From Nanobdellota archaeon (GTDB taxonomy: Archaea > Nanobdellota > Nanobdellia > Parvarchaeales > Parvarchaeaceae), in assembly GCA_021810345.1 (NCBI GenBank), contig JAJZIX010000008.1, positions 1 to 32,921 of the forward strand: a DNA stretch of 32,921 nt. The letters are read 5' to 3'. A program made the position numbers and the translations under genes. This document shows positions 22,827-31,555 of this stretch, piece after piece. Under the pieces are notes generated by a model. It did not search any database. It saw only the letters and a list, made by a program, of their open reading frames with translations, and had not been told where the DNA came from. Within the stretch, counting starts at the first letter, position 1. Every line of letters starts with the position of its first letter.

Positions 22827-24671
22827 ATGGAAGATGAAATAATCAGGGACATATTCGGCAGATACACCAATATAGAGAGATTTTCCGAAAAGTATATCCA
22901 GAAGAATCCAGATCCGGCGCATGCGGATCTAGTACTGTTCATAGAGAGACTAATAAAGGAAACAGATTCCAAGGAGGAGGACATAATCAAGCAGGTGAGC
23001 TCATCCGAATTCGTGACCTCGGCAAAAAAGGAGGGGATCTACCTCAACATAAGATATAATTACAAAAAGCTGTCGCAGAGGGCATTGTCCTCAATATCAG
23101 ATGGGTATGGCCGCTCCGATTTCGGCAAGAACAGAAGGATAATGGTAGAGCATACCAGTGTGAACCCAAATAAGGCACTGCACATAGGTCACATAAGAAA
23201 TGCCTGCCTGGGCGATTCTTTGTCCAGGATAATGAGGTTCTCAGGATATGAGGTAGTAGTGGCAGACTACCTGGACGACACCGGCGCACAGGTTGCAGAC
23301 AACATAATAGGCATAATGCTTTTGGGTATGCCTGAGGAAAAGGCAGGCGTAAAAATAGATCATTACCTTGGCGATGAGGTATACGGCAGGGTGAACAAGC
23401 TGTACGAGTCGGATCGGGAGCTGCTTGAGAAGAGGCTTGATATCCTGAAGAAAATAGAGGAGGGCGGCAACGAATTCTCATCAAAGGCTGCGGAAATGGT
23501 CGTTAAGGTCCTGAAAGCGCAGCTGCAGACATTGGGCAGCCTTGATATCTCATTCGACGTGATAAACAGGGAATCCGACATAATAAAGCAGGGGTTCTGG
23601 AAGGAGGCCTTTGACGTCCTGAAGGAAAAGAAGATGGTAAAACTCCAGACAGAGGGCAAAAACGAAGGATGCTGGGTTTTCCCATCAAAGACTGAGGAGA
23701 AGGTGCTGGTCAGATCCAACAACACCGTTGTGTATGCAGGAAAAGACATAGCCTACGCAATGTGGAAGTTCGGGCTGCTAAAGAATGATTTCAATTATTC
23801 CCAGCTGGACGCTCCAGATGGCAGGAAACTTTGGATAACAGACAGCAACTCTCCAAACTCAAGCCATCCAGAGTTCAACGGCGTTGAAAAGGCGATAAGC
23901 GTGATAGACATAAGGCAGTCCTATGAGCAGAGCGTCGTGAAGGAGGCGATAGAGGCGCTTGCATCGATCTACGGCAAGGACATAGAGTACGTCCATTACC
24001 AGTATGAAGTGGTTTCTCTGTCTCCAAAGACAATGGAAAGGATAAGCCCGCAAAACTATGACGACAGCAAGAAAACATTCCACATGAGCGGCAGGAAGGG
24101 CATCTATGTCAATGCGGACAATCTCCTCAGCAAGCTTGAAGAAAGGATTTCGCAGGAGTCAAGGACCAGGAATCCGTCAATATCAGATGAAGAGCTGGAG
24201 AAGATATCAAGGGTAATGGCAGCCGCAATAATCAGATTTGAGATGATAAAAACGCCAGCATCAAAGATACTTACATTCGATATGGATGACACGCTGAAAC
24301 TGGAGAAGGGCAGGGCGCCATACCTTCTTTATACTTACGCAAGATGCAGGAACATAATGGGCAAAGCGGGAAGCCAAAAACCTTCAGCCGAGCCAAAAGA
24401 GGAAATAAACGAGTACGAAGCTGCACTGCTAAGAGACATAATAAGGTTTCCGCTCATTGTAAAGCATTCAGCCGCAGACATGAACCCGACCTACATCGCG
24501 AACTTTCTTTCGGATCTGGCGCTGGACACGAACTCGTTCTACGAGCACGTCAGAGTCATAGACAAAGGAGGATCAGTCGATGCGTACAGGCTTGGGCTAG
24601 TTGAAGCGGTCTCGGTCATCATGAAGACTGGCCTCGGGCTGCTGGGCATAGGAACTCTCGAGAGAATATAA
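22827..24671 (+). CDS. argS: Arginyl-tRNA synthetase
   Basis: The 614-residue class I synthetase charges tRNA-Arg. It shows the ArgRS signature VEHTSVNPNKALHIGHIRN, with HIGH at 119-122, preceded by an N-terminal Add-1-type domain that recognises the tRNA D loop. YLDDTGAQVADN and the FHMSGRKGIYVNADNLL region replace a canonical KMSKS, as usual in this enzyme. The C-terminal anticodon-binding domain ends in YRLGLVEAVSVIMKTGLGLLGI. It appears to be monocistronic, with a TATA box upstream and a separate promoter for the following gene. Confidence 0.97.
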   Translation: MEDEIIRDIFGRYTNIERFSEKYIQKNPDPAHADLVLFIERLIKETDSKEEDIIKQVSSSEFVTSAKKEGIYLNIRYNYKKLSQRALSSISDGYGRSDFGKNRRIMVEHTSVNPNKALHIGHIRNACLGDSLSRIMRFSGYEVVVADYLDDTGAQVADNIIGIMLLGMPEEKAGVKIDHYLGDEVYGRVNKLYESDRELLEKRLDILKKIEEGGNEFSSKAAEMVVKVLKAQLQTLGSLDISFDVINRESDIIKQGFWKEAFDVLKEKKMVKLQTEGKNEGCWVFPSKTEEKVLVRSNNTVVYAGKDIAYAMWKFGLLKNDFNYSQLDAPDGRKLWITDSNSPNSSHPEFNGVEKAISVIDIRQSYEQSVVKEAIEALASIYGKDIEYVHYQYEVVSLSPKTMERISPQNYDDSKKTFHMSGRKGIYVNADNLLSKLEERISQESRTRNPSISDEELEKISRVMAAAIIRFEMIKTPASKILTFDMDDTLKLEKGRAPYLLYTYARCRNIMGKAGSQKPSAEPKEEINEYEAALLRDIIRFPLIVKHSAADMNPTYIANFLSDLALDTNSFYEHVRVIDKGGSVDAYRLGLVEAVSVIMKTGLGLLGIGTLERI

Positions 24672-24684
24672 ATCCGTGGAAAAA

Positions 24685-24693
24685 GATATAAGC
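24685..24693 (+). promoter_or_regulatory. TATA box for MazG-like gene
   Basis: GATATAAGC is centred 25 nt before ATG 24714, which suggests a leaderless mRNA. Confidence 0.55.
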
Positions 24694-24713
24694 ATAAAAT
24701 CCCACCAAGAATC

Positions 24714-25079
24714 ATGGACATAAAAGAGTTGCAGGAAAAAGCGAAGAACTTCATAGATGAAAGGGACTGGAGGCAGTTCCAGACAGTAAAGGAGCTCGCC
24801 ATAAACACCTCCGTGGAGGCAAACGAGCTGCTCGAACTTTTCCAGTGGCGCGATGGAAAGGAAATCGATGCTTTGCTGAAATTCGGTAAGGACCCAGAGC
24901 TGTACAAGAAGATACAGAATGAGACGTCTGATGTTTTTTTCTCCGCACTTGCGATTGCAGACCACCTGAACTTCGATTTAGGCGAGGCGTTCCTGTCGAA
25001 GATGGATGCACTTGCGAAAAGGTACAAGACAGATGAAGTGAAGGGAAAGGTAATAAAGATACCCGAATACCAAGGCTGA
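24714..25079 (+). CDS. MazG-like nucleotide pyrophosphohydrolase
   Basis: The 121-residue all-alpha protein matches the MazG/RS21-C6 (dCTPase) superfamily. The metal-binding ExxE pair appears in SVEANELLELFQW (Glu-Ala-Asn-Glu) at about 34-46, and the downstream ExxD appears in NETSDVFFSALAIADHL at about 70-86. Such enzymes hydrolyse non-canonical or excess (d)NTPs to NMP and pyrophosphate, cleaning the nucleotide pool. It is expected to be cytosolic and dimeric or tetrameric. The substrate cannot be deduced from sequence. Confidence 0.88.
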   Translation: MDIKELQEKAKNFIDERDWRQFQTVKELAINTSVEANELLELFQWRDGKEIDALLKFGKDPELYKKIQNETSDVFFSALAIADHLNFDLGEAFLSKMDALAKRYKTDEVKGKVIKIPEYQG

Positions 25080-25096
25080 ATCAGAGCGCTTTAATG

Positions 25097-25129
25097 TTTT
25101 AATATCTAATGTCTTCTAATCATATTAGA
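25097..25129 (+). promoter_or_regulatory. TATA box plus palindromic operator-like site upstream of AAA gene
   Basis: TTTTAATATC (25097-25106) is a TATA candidate. It is followed by TCTAAT at 25105-25110 and by the palindrome TCTAAT-CAT-ATTAGA at 25115-25129. The palindrome covers the expected transcription start, a typical repressor position. Confidence 0.45.
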
Positions 25130-25139
25130 TGTAGCGCAG

Positions 25140-26549
25140 GTGGATATGACAGTTAGGGGGCTAAACAACATAATTTACGTAGAGTTCAAGGCAGTAAGCA
25201 CAAACATACGTCAGCAGATGATGGACATTGCAAGGACAAAGGGGCTTCTGAGCAAGAAAAGCCCGTACCAGCAGGATAGCCTGTCGAATCTTTTGGAACC
25301 AAAAGCCTTTGAGATAGAATCCAATAATAACAGCCTGCTCAGAATAGTCATGGACTGTAAGGCCGGCTATGACAAGCAGCTTGAGATACTTAGTAAGGTC
25401 GTTGAAGTTGTGTCAGGCAGCTATATGGGCATACTCAGGAGTCTTTACAGCGATGCTTCGCTGGAGATAAAGTCCTCCTCTAATAAGCACAATGTAACCA
25501 CAACTTTCTCCGCGTTCTCCTACGGCAAGACTGGAGAGAAGGAGAAGCTTTTTGATCTTTCCTACACAAGGAACACCGGTATGAAGTCTGGCACGATCTA
25601 TGCAGACATCTCAAAGACCCTTGCTTCCAATCCTCAGATTGCTTCCGGTCTTTTCGTCTCGACTTGGGAAACAGCGATAATTGGTCTGGCCGAGCAGGAC
25701 GCCGACAGCGCGCTCAGCTTATACTCGGGGATTATGAACACGGCCGACATAGGCGGCTATGAACAGGTGAAGGAGGCAGTAAGGAAAGAGGTCATAAATC
25801 CGTTCATCTACCAAGACAGGCTTGAATCGATACTCGAGAGGACACAGGAAAACCCAAAGATCAGCAGGCAGCACGCCGTGCTGTTTTATGGCCCGCCCGG
25901 GACTGGCAAAACTATGATGGCCCGCGCACTATCCAGCGAGGCCGGCGTGAACTTCATGTACATGAAGATGTCGCAGGTCTTCTCAAAGTTCTATTCTGAA
26001 TCACCCAAGATACTACAGGAAAACCTTGACAGGGCGGAGAAGTACGCCAAAGTAAACGGCAAAACGATCCTCTTCATCGACGAGATAGACTACTTTGGAT
26101 CGCGGGGCAAGGGAAGTTCCGCAGACGCGGAAGACTCCAGGGTCATAGACATCCTGCTTACGAAGCTCGACGGACTGAACAGCTCCAATAATTCCGACCT
26201 GCTGGTAATAGGCGCCACAAACAACTACGATCTTTTGGACCCGGCGATACTGTCCAGATTCAGGTCGAAGGTATTCTTTGATAAGCCTACTCTTGACGAC
26301 CGCTACAGCATCTTCAAGAAATACGCCAAAAACCTGCCTGATGAGGATCTCAGGGAGCTTGCCGCGGCCAGCGAAGGGCTTGTCGGCAGAGACATCAGCT
26401 CTATAGCCTACAATGCCGCTTCTGATTTCTTGTCAGATCTGATAGGGGGGAAGGCAAAAGGCGAGCTTCCAGATAAATCATACTACATGAGGCTGATAAA
26501 AACACAAAGAGTGCCAAGCAGCTCTGTAGACAAAGGCCTGTACAGCTGA
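25140..26549 (+). CDS. AAA ATPase with unfamiliar N-terminal domain
   Basis: The first in-frame start is GTG 25140; ATG 25146 is two codons later and equally possible. The 469-residue protein has an AAA module at about 205-440: Walker A GPPGTGKT (251-258), Walker B ILFIDEID (310-317), and a second region of homology NNYDLLDPAILSRFRS with arginine-finger candidates. This resembles the FtsH/Cdc48/PAN group, but no transmembrane segment and no HExxH protease motif are present. The first 200 residues match no domain I know. It might act as a remodelling ATPase on an unknown client. It appears to be a single-gene transcript. Confidence 0.85.
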   Translation: MDMTVRGLNNIIYVEFKAVSTNIRQQMMDIARTKGLLSKKSPYQQDSLSNLLEPKAFEIESNNNSLLRIVMDCKAGYDKQLEILSKVVEVVSGSYMGILRSLYSDASLEIKSSSNKHNVTTTFSAFSYGKTGEKEKLFDLSYTRNTGMKSGTIYADISKTLASNPQIASGLFVSTWETAIIGLAEQDADSALSLYSGIMNTADIGGYEQVKEAVRKEVINPFIYQDRLESILERTQENPKISRQHAVLFYGPPGTGKTMMARALSSEAGVNFMYMKMSQVFSKFYSESPKILQENLDRAEKYAKVNGKTILFIDEIDYFGSRGKGSSADAEDSRVIDILLTKLDGLNSSNNSDLLVIGATNNYDLLDPAILSRFRSKVFFDKPTLDDRYSIFKKYAKNLPDEDLRELAAASEGLVGRDISSIAYNAASDFLSDLIGGKAKGELPDKSYYMRLIKTQRVPSSSVDKGLYS

Positions 26550-26604
26550 TCGCCATTTCCACATTAAATACTACTCTTATCCAGTGAACAATAACAAGCA
26601 AAGC

Positions 26605-26612
26605 TTTATATA
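26605..26612 (+). promoter_or_regulatory. TATA box for stalk-propeller surface protein
   Basis: TTTATATA is centred about 30 nt before ATG 26638, giving a leader of a few nt at most. Confidence 0.6.
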
Positions 26613-26637
26613 GGATTGATACCATCAGAATTAAATT

Positions 26638-28086
26638 ATGCACATCAAACATCATTATGCTGCGACGACTTTAGCAGTCGTGTTCTTGGTTGCGATGGTC
26701 GTACTGGTCGCTTCGAAGTACCAGTTTGCAAACAATCAGGTTTCTTCTACTAACAGTGTATTAAGTACATATCAAAATGCACAGAACGCGCTTAGCAACA
26801 AGGCATCAACACTGGCACAGAGCGTTAGCACACTGTCCTCAAAATTAACTTCTTCGAACGCCACGATACAGACAGATGCGAATGAAATAGCAAGCTTACA
26901 GAGCGAGCTCAGCGCAGCCGAATCAAAAGTCAGCAGCTTATCCACTGACGCAGCCGCAATCTCATCCATGAACTCAAGCCTTCAGATGTACAAGTCTTTC
27001 TACACTTCACAGATTTCAACAATCTCCGCGCAGCTTACCCAGATTGCATCATTAAACAGCAAGATATCACAGTTAAGCATTTTAATCAATCATTTTACCC
27101 CCTTATTATTAACTAACTTAGATAATATCTTACCAGCCAGTTTTAATACCACCGGAGCGAGTAGCTGGACTAAATATTCTATGCTTAATTCAGTCTCATA
27201 TAATGGTTCTGATTTATTTATGATAGGAGGCAAGAATAATAGTGCCGCAGAGACACCAACGTCCATTGGCGCGCTATACAACCCCTCTTCAAATAAGTTT
27301 ACTGACTTGAGTTCTCTGTTTTCAGCTTACCCAGACATTTATCTTATGGCGACCGCATCTAATGGTGGTACATATTTAATTGCAGCTGCCACGCCAGCGA
27401 AGTCACCTTCTGGTTTTCATGCGGATTTACTTATGTATAATAATGGAGCGGTTTCTAATCTTACGTCTGCGCTGCCATCCGGCAGCGACTTTTTCCCGGA
27501 GGGCATGGCTTATGGGAATGGAACGTACTTAATCACAGGATTCTACCAGTCGAGTGGAAGCACTAACTTTTCACCGGTTTTATTCGCATACAGTACAGCT
27601 AAAGGATTAACCAATTTAACTTCGGAAATACCTTCATCCCTTAAGGGTACAGTGTTTCTAAGTGTAGCTTACGATGGATCGGATTATGGTATACTCGATG
27701 TAAATTTCAGCGGAGGCAATGTATGCGCGGCTCTGTATAATTGTAGTTGGAATAAAAATAACCCCTCCCCTAACAACGTTAACATCGTGATGTACAATCC
27801 GCTAGCAAAAACCTTTACTACATACAAGCAAAATCTAAGCAATTGGTTTAATGGCGGTATATCGTGGGATGGAGCAAAATTCTTAGTAGTAAATGCAGTA
27901 CCAGGTGGATTTACAACAGGCATGTTCAGCCCGGATACATTTAATTACACCCCAATAATTAATGCTGCGAATGAGTCTCCTGGTGTCCCAGGTCAAGGCA
28001 TTGCATGGAACGGATATGAGTTTTTCATACCTGGTTTAGGTCCAAATGGAAACGGTCAATCTCCCTTCTTGTTCTCATACTCATAA
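26638..28086 (+). CDS. Membrane-anchored coiled-coil stalk with probable beta-propeller head
   Basis: The 482-residue protein has a short basic N terminus and one transmembrane segment (about 9-26, TTLAVVFLVAMVVLVAS), which suggests an N-in, C-out anchor. Residues about 35-150 are Ser/Ala/Gln-rich heptad-like sequence (STLAQSVSTLSSKL, IASLQSELSAAESKV), so a coiled coil is likely. From about 170 onward, repeated motifs such as WTKYSMLNSVSYNGSDLFMIGG, AYGNGTYLITGF, VAYDGSDYGIL, ISWDGAKFLVV and IAWNGYEFFIPG recur at about 50-70 residues, consistent with propeller blades. Sequons are common. The base composition becomes more AT-rich from about nt 27080. The function is probably surface recognition; no enzyme motif is seen. 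Confidence 0.75.
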   Translation: MHIKHHYAATTLAVVFLVAMVVLVASKYQFANNQVSSTNSVLSTYQNAQNALSNKASTLAQSVSTLSSKLTSSNATIQTDANEIASLQSELSAAESKVSSLSTDAAAISSMNSSLQMYKSFYTSQISTISAQLTQIASLNSKISQLSILINHFTPLLLTNLDNILPASFNTTGASSWTKYSMLNSVSYNGSDLFMIGGKNNSAAETPTSIGALYNPSSNKFTDLSSLFSAYPDIYLMATASNGGTYLIAAATPAKSPSGFHADLLMYNNGAVSNLTSALPSGSDFFPEGMAYGNGTYLITGFYQSSGSTNFSPVLFAYSTAKGLTNLTSEIPSSLKGTVFLSVAYDGSDYGILDVNFSGGNVCAALYNCSWNKNNPSPNNVNIVMYNPLAKTFTTYKQNLSNWFNGGISWDGAKFLVVNAVPGGFTTGMFSPDTFNYTPIINAANESPGVPGQGIAWNGYEFFIPGLGPNGNGQSPFLFSYS

Positions 28087-28115
28087 TGATGTAATTAGCA
28101 CCTAAAACAATAAAG

Positions 28116-28123
28116 GATAAATT
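28116..28123 (+). promoter_or_regulatory. TATA-like element for herA-xpd transcript
   Basis: GATAAATT is centred 25 nt before ATG 28145. It fits the spacing seen at other leaderless genes in this window. Confidence 0.45.
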
Positions 28124-28144
28124 CTCAGCGAGCCAATCAAATCT

Positions 28145-29458
28145 ATGGCTTATAACGTAATAATAGGCAGGGACGAGCGTGATCTCAAAATCTATAGAGA
28201 TTCTGCTACAACTTTGATAGGAAAGCAGTACATAACGATGGGCAATGTTGTAAGCCTGGGCAACCAGATCCTGCTGGATGCTTTAAGACCACATGTCATC
28301 CTGATAGCAGGCAAAAGGGGTTCAGGCAAAAGCTACACGATGGGCGTGATAGCAGAGGGCTTGGCCTCTTTGGATCCAGACACAGCAAGCAACATCACCT
28401 CCTTGATAATAGACACAATGGGCATCTACTGGACGATGAAAACCCCAAATTACAGGGAGGCAAACATCTTGAAGGAGTGGGGCGAAGAGCCTAAGAACTT
28501 CCCAAATATCAAAGTTTTCATACCAAAAGGCTCATTTGAGCGGATAAAGGAGGAGAATGCTTCAATGGCCGACAGCCCGTTCTCAATATCCGTCTCTGAC
28601 CTGTCCTCGGGGGACTGGTGTGATATATTCGATTTCTCAATAAACGATGAATATGGGGTTCTGATAAATAAGGTAGTGGAAGACTTGAAGGAGGATAACA
28701 GGGCCTACAGCTTGGATGACATGATACAGCAGATCGACAGGGAAGCCGCGCAGTCTGACACTGTAAAGGATGCGATAAAGCAGCGCTTCCAGACCGCAAA
28801 GGACTGGGGCATCTTCGAAAAGGAAGGCACGAAGATAGAGGACATGCTCCAGCCGGGCTACATAAACATTTTAGACATAAGCCTGTACGCGCATGCCCTG
28901 GGCGCATTCAACCTGAGGGCGCTGGTAATAGGACTGCTTTCGCAGAAGCTGCTGGAGCTCAGAACGATCCAAAGAAGGGAGGAAGAGCTCAGCGAGATGT
29001 CCTCAACGATCTCCGTTGAGGCGTACGAGAAGAAAAAGAGGATCCCGATAGTCTGGCTTTTCATAGATGAGGTACACGAATTCCTGCCTGCGAACGGCCA
29101 GACAGCGGCTTCGCCGGCTCTATCAAGGGTAGTAAAGGAAGGCCGCCAGCCGGGCATAGGGCTCGTGATAGCGACCCAGCAGCCTGGAAAGCTCGACACT
29201 GACATAATAACACAATCTGACATCATAATATCCCACCATGTTACGGCAAAGCTGGACATAGACGCGCTGAACACAGTAATGCAGACATACATGGTCTCAG
29301 ACATAAAGAAGTACCTGATAGATCTGCCTAAACTCCCGGGCTCGTGCCTCGTGCTGGATGACAATTCTGAGAGAATCTATCCTGTTCAGATAAAGCCAAG
29401 GGAGACATGGCATGGGGGAGAGACTCCGAAGGCGATCCCTCCGCCAAAGAAACAATGA
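28145..29458 (+). CDS. herA: HerA-like (FtsK/HerA superfamily) ATPase
   Basis: The 437-residue protein has Walker A AGKRGSGKS (55-63), Walker B VWLFIDEVHEF (303-313) and the downstream VIATQQPGKLD segment. Together with KEGRQPGIG, these identify the HerA/DUF87 group. HerA forms hexameric rings that translocate dsDNA and usually act with NurA and Mre11-Rad50 in end resection. The N-terminal HAS-barrel is short or reduced here (about 45 residues before the P-loop). No NurA is encoded in the window. The TGA is followed after 1 nt by the XPD-like helicase, so a shared task is likely. A HerA-type role outside repair, for example in defence, is possible. Confidence 0.85.
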   Translation: MAYNVIIGRDERDLKIYRDSATTLIGKQYITMGNVVSLGNQILLDALRPHVILIAGKRGSGKSYTMGVIAEGLASLDPDTASNITSLIIDTMGIYWTMKTPNYREANILKEWGEEPKNFPNIKVFIPKGSFERIKEENASMADSPFSISVSDLSSGDWCDIFDFSINDEYGVLINKVVEDLKEDNRAYSLDDMIQQIDREAAQSDTVKDAIKQRFQTAKDWGIFEKEGTKIEDMLQPGYINILDISLYAHALGAFNLRALVIGLLSQKLLELRTIQRREEELSEMSSTISVEAYEKKKRIPIVWLFIDEVHEFLPANGQTAASPALSRVVKEGRQPGIGLVIATQQPGKLDTDIITQSDIIISHHVTAKLDIDALNTVMQTYMVSDIKKYLIDLPKLPGSCLVLDDNSERIYPVQIKPRETWHGGETPKAIPPPKKQ

Positions 29459-29459
29459 T

Positions 29460-31226
29460 ATGCTTTCCTTTCCTTTTTCAAGGCTTAGAGAGGGACAGCA
29501 GAAGATAATAGAATCCGTGCAAAGATCTATCTCAAACGGCAAAAACCTGATGATAAACGCGCCGACAGGCATGGGAAAGACTGCGGCTGTACTTTACGGT
29601 GCACTGAAGGCCATGGAGGGCAGCGACACTAGGCTTGTTTTTCTAACTGCAAAGCACACGCACCAGAACATAGTCTACGAGACGATGAACAAGATAAACT
29701 CCATTTCCGGCAGGAACATAAAATACACGGGAATAAACGGAAAGAGGTCCATGTGCCTCTTCGATAACCAGGTCGAGCCATCCGTTTTCATAGAATTCTG
29801 CCGCGCCGTCAGGGAGCAGGACATGTGCAATTTCTACTCAAACACCTTCTCAAGGAAGAGGGACGTAAAGCCCAGGGTCCTGGAAGCACTTGAGGAGGGC
29901 TTTACCGACCCGGCTTCAGCCATAGAAGTGGCAAGGAAGTACAGCCTGTGCCCTTACGAGCTTTCGCTCCTGAACGCGAAAAACTCGAAAGTGCTCGTTG
30001 CGAACTATTCCCATATATTCGATGATGAGATTTCAGCGAGCTTCATAGCGAAAGCCGGATTAGATCCAAAGAAGACGATACTGATAATAGATGAGGCGCA
30101 CAACCTCCCGGAGAAGGTTATAGAGATGAACTCCTTCTCCATATCTGTAAGGACCCTGGAGCGCGCCTACAAGGAGGCAACGGACTATGGTTTTCCCGGA
30201 TTAGCATCGAAGATACAGAAGATAATATCCGAGGCCAATTCAAGCGATGAGCCGAGGACCGTGGACTTCTCCCCGATTTTCAGTATCGGCGACCTGGATG
30301 ATGTGTCAGAGATCATAAAAGCGGCAGAAACTGCAAACAGGATACCGGCTTCGGTGACGCTGAAGAAGTTCATATCCGTTGCGCTGAAAGCCGACGAATC
30401 CTACATTCAATATATATTTACAGAAGACGGCCACAAGAAGATAAACATAAACGCGCTCGATCCCTCCGAGTACTCCAGGTCAACGTTCAGTTCGTTCATG
30501 TCATCGGTGCTGATAAGCGGGACACTGCACCCAATGGACATGTTCGCCAATCTGCTCGGGCTTGGGAACCTGGAGAAGCTTGATGTGGAATCCGGCTTCA
30601 GCGACGGCAACAGGCTCCTGCTGAATGAAACGGACGTCACATCAAAGTTCAGCAACAGATCGCTTCAGTACTCGAATATAGCATCACGAGTAGATGATCT
30701 TTTGGATAACCTGCCGTATAACATGATAATATTCTTTCCCTCATACTCCTTCATGGAGAGCGTTTTTGCGCTCCTCCCAAAGAAGGATCGCATAATAAAG
30801 GAGCGACCAAGGATAACCAGGGAGGAGAAGCTTGAGATACTGAAAGACCTGTCAAAGCCCGGCAAGGCCCTTTTTGCGGTCATAGGCGGGAATTTCTCGG
30901 AAAGCGTCGGCCTGAAAGACAATATCATAAAGCTCATCGCCGTCGTAGGGGTGCCGTATGAACCTCCCTCTATAAAGCTCAAAGCAATGCAGATTTACTA
31001 CGAGAAAAAATTCGGCAATGGCTTTGAGTATGCGCAAGTTTTGCCGTCTATGATAAAAGTGATGCAGGCAGCTGGCAGAGGCATAAGGTCGTCAAGCGAC
31101 AAGGCTGCCATAATCTTCATGGACTCGCGCTACAGGGACGAAATCCTTAGAAAATACCTCCCTCAAGGCATTTTGGAGGTGGACGGGAGCCCTATAGGCG
31201 TTATAAGGGAAAGAGGATTTGGCTAA
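29460..31226 (+). CDS. XPD/Rad3-like Fe-S DNA helicase
   Basis: I start at ATG 29460, 1 nt after herA; the track's extension lies inside herA. The 588-residue superfamily 2 helicase shows motif I APTGMGKT (34-41), DEAH (211-214) and motif VI QAAGRGIR near the C terminus. Four Cys at 99, 114, 123 and 164 (RSMC, EFC, QDMC, SLCPYE) match the 4Fe-4S cluster of XPD/DinG/Rad3 helicases. It should unwind DNA 5' to 3'. Archaeal XPD serves in repair, but its role here is unproven. It converges with the OB-fold gene with a 4-nt overlap. Confidence 0.92.
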   Translation: MLSFPFSRLREGQQKIIESVQRSISNGKNLMINAPTGMGKTAAVLYGALKAMEGSDTRLVFLTAKHTHQNIVYETMNKINSISGRNIKYTGINGKRSMCLFDNQVEPSVFIEFCRAVREQDMCNFYSNTFSRKRDVKPRVLEALEEGFTDPASAIEVARKYSLCPYELSLLNAKNSKVLVANYSHIFDDEISASFIAKAGLDPKKTILIIDEAHNLPEKVIEMNSFSISVRTLERAYKEATDYGFPGLASKIQKIISEANSSDEPRTVDFSPIFSIGDLDDVSEIIKAAETANRIPASVTLKKFISVALKADESYIQYIFTEDGHKKININALDPSEYSRSTFSSFMSSVLISGTLHPMDMFANLLGLGNLEKLDVESGFSDGNRLLLNETDVTSKFSNRSLQYSNIASRVDDLLDNLPYNMIIFFPSYSFMESVFALLPKKDRIIKERPRITREEKLEILKDLSKPGKALFAVIGGNFSESVGLKDNIIKLIAVVGVPYEPPSIKLKAMQIYYEKKFGNGFEYAQVLPSMIKVMQAAGRGIRSSSDKAAIIFMDSRYRDEILRKYLPQGILEVDGSPIGVIRERGFG

Positions 31227-31552
31227 GAAACCGAAGCTCCTTCATCCACATCCTTGTCTACAGTGAGCAGAGACAGGACTCCTTTTTCATCCTGCGCCGC
31301 AAGTACCATCCCTTCGGATTCAAGCCCCATCATTTTTGCATGCTTTAGGTTTGTTATAACTATGAGCTTTTTGTTCACAAGGCTTTCGGGCGCATAATGC
31401 TGGCTTATCCCGCTCAATATCGTTTTTTCAAATCCACCGAAGGATATCCTGAGCTTGAGCAGCTTGTTGCTCTTCTCCGCCTTTTCAGCCGAGATGACTC
31501 TGCCTACCTGTATTTTTATCTTCTTGAAGTCGTCTATGCCTATCTCTTCCAT
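31223..31552 (-). CDS. Stand-alone tRNA-binding OB-fold protein (MetRS C-terminal/Arc1p type)
   Basis: The track starts at TTG 31555; I prefer ATG 31552 (MEEIGIDDFKK). The 109-residue protein matches the EMAP-II/Arc1p/MetRS-beta tRNA-binding domain: DFKKIKIQVGRVISAEKAEKSNKLLKLRISFG, then ILSGISQHYAPESLVNKKLIVITNLKHAKMMGLESEGMVLAA. In many archaea this domain is a separate gene that supports methionyl-tRNA synthetase; no metG is in the window. It lies 3 nt downstream of the coiled-coil gene and is probably co-translated with it. Confidence 0.9.
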   Translation of the reverse strand: MEEIGIDDFKKIKIQVGRVISAEKAEKSNKLLKLRISFGGFEKTILSGISQHYAPESLVNKKLIVITNLKHAKMMGLESEGMVLAAQDEKGVLSLLTVDKDVDEGASVS

Positions 31553-31555
31553 CAA

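Noticed and set aside
22827-24671. No canonical KMSKS motif in ArgRS
   Set aside because: Many ArgRS enzymes lack it; the rest of the enzyme is intact.
25140-26549. FtsH protease
   Set aside because: The AAA motifs are similar, but there is no transmembrane segment and no HExxH zinc protease motif.
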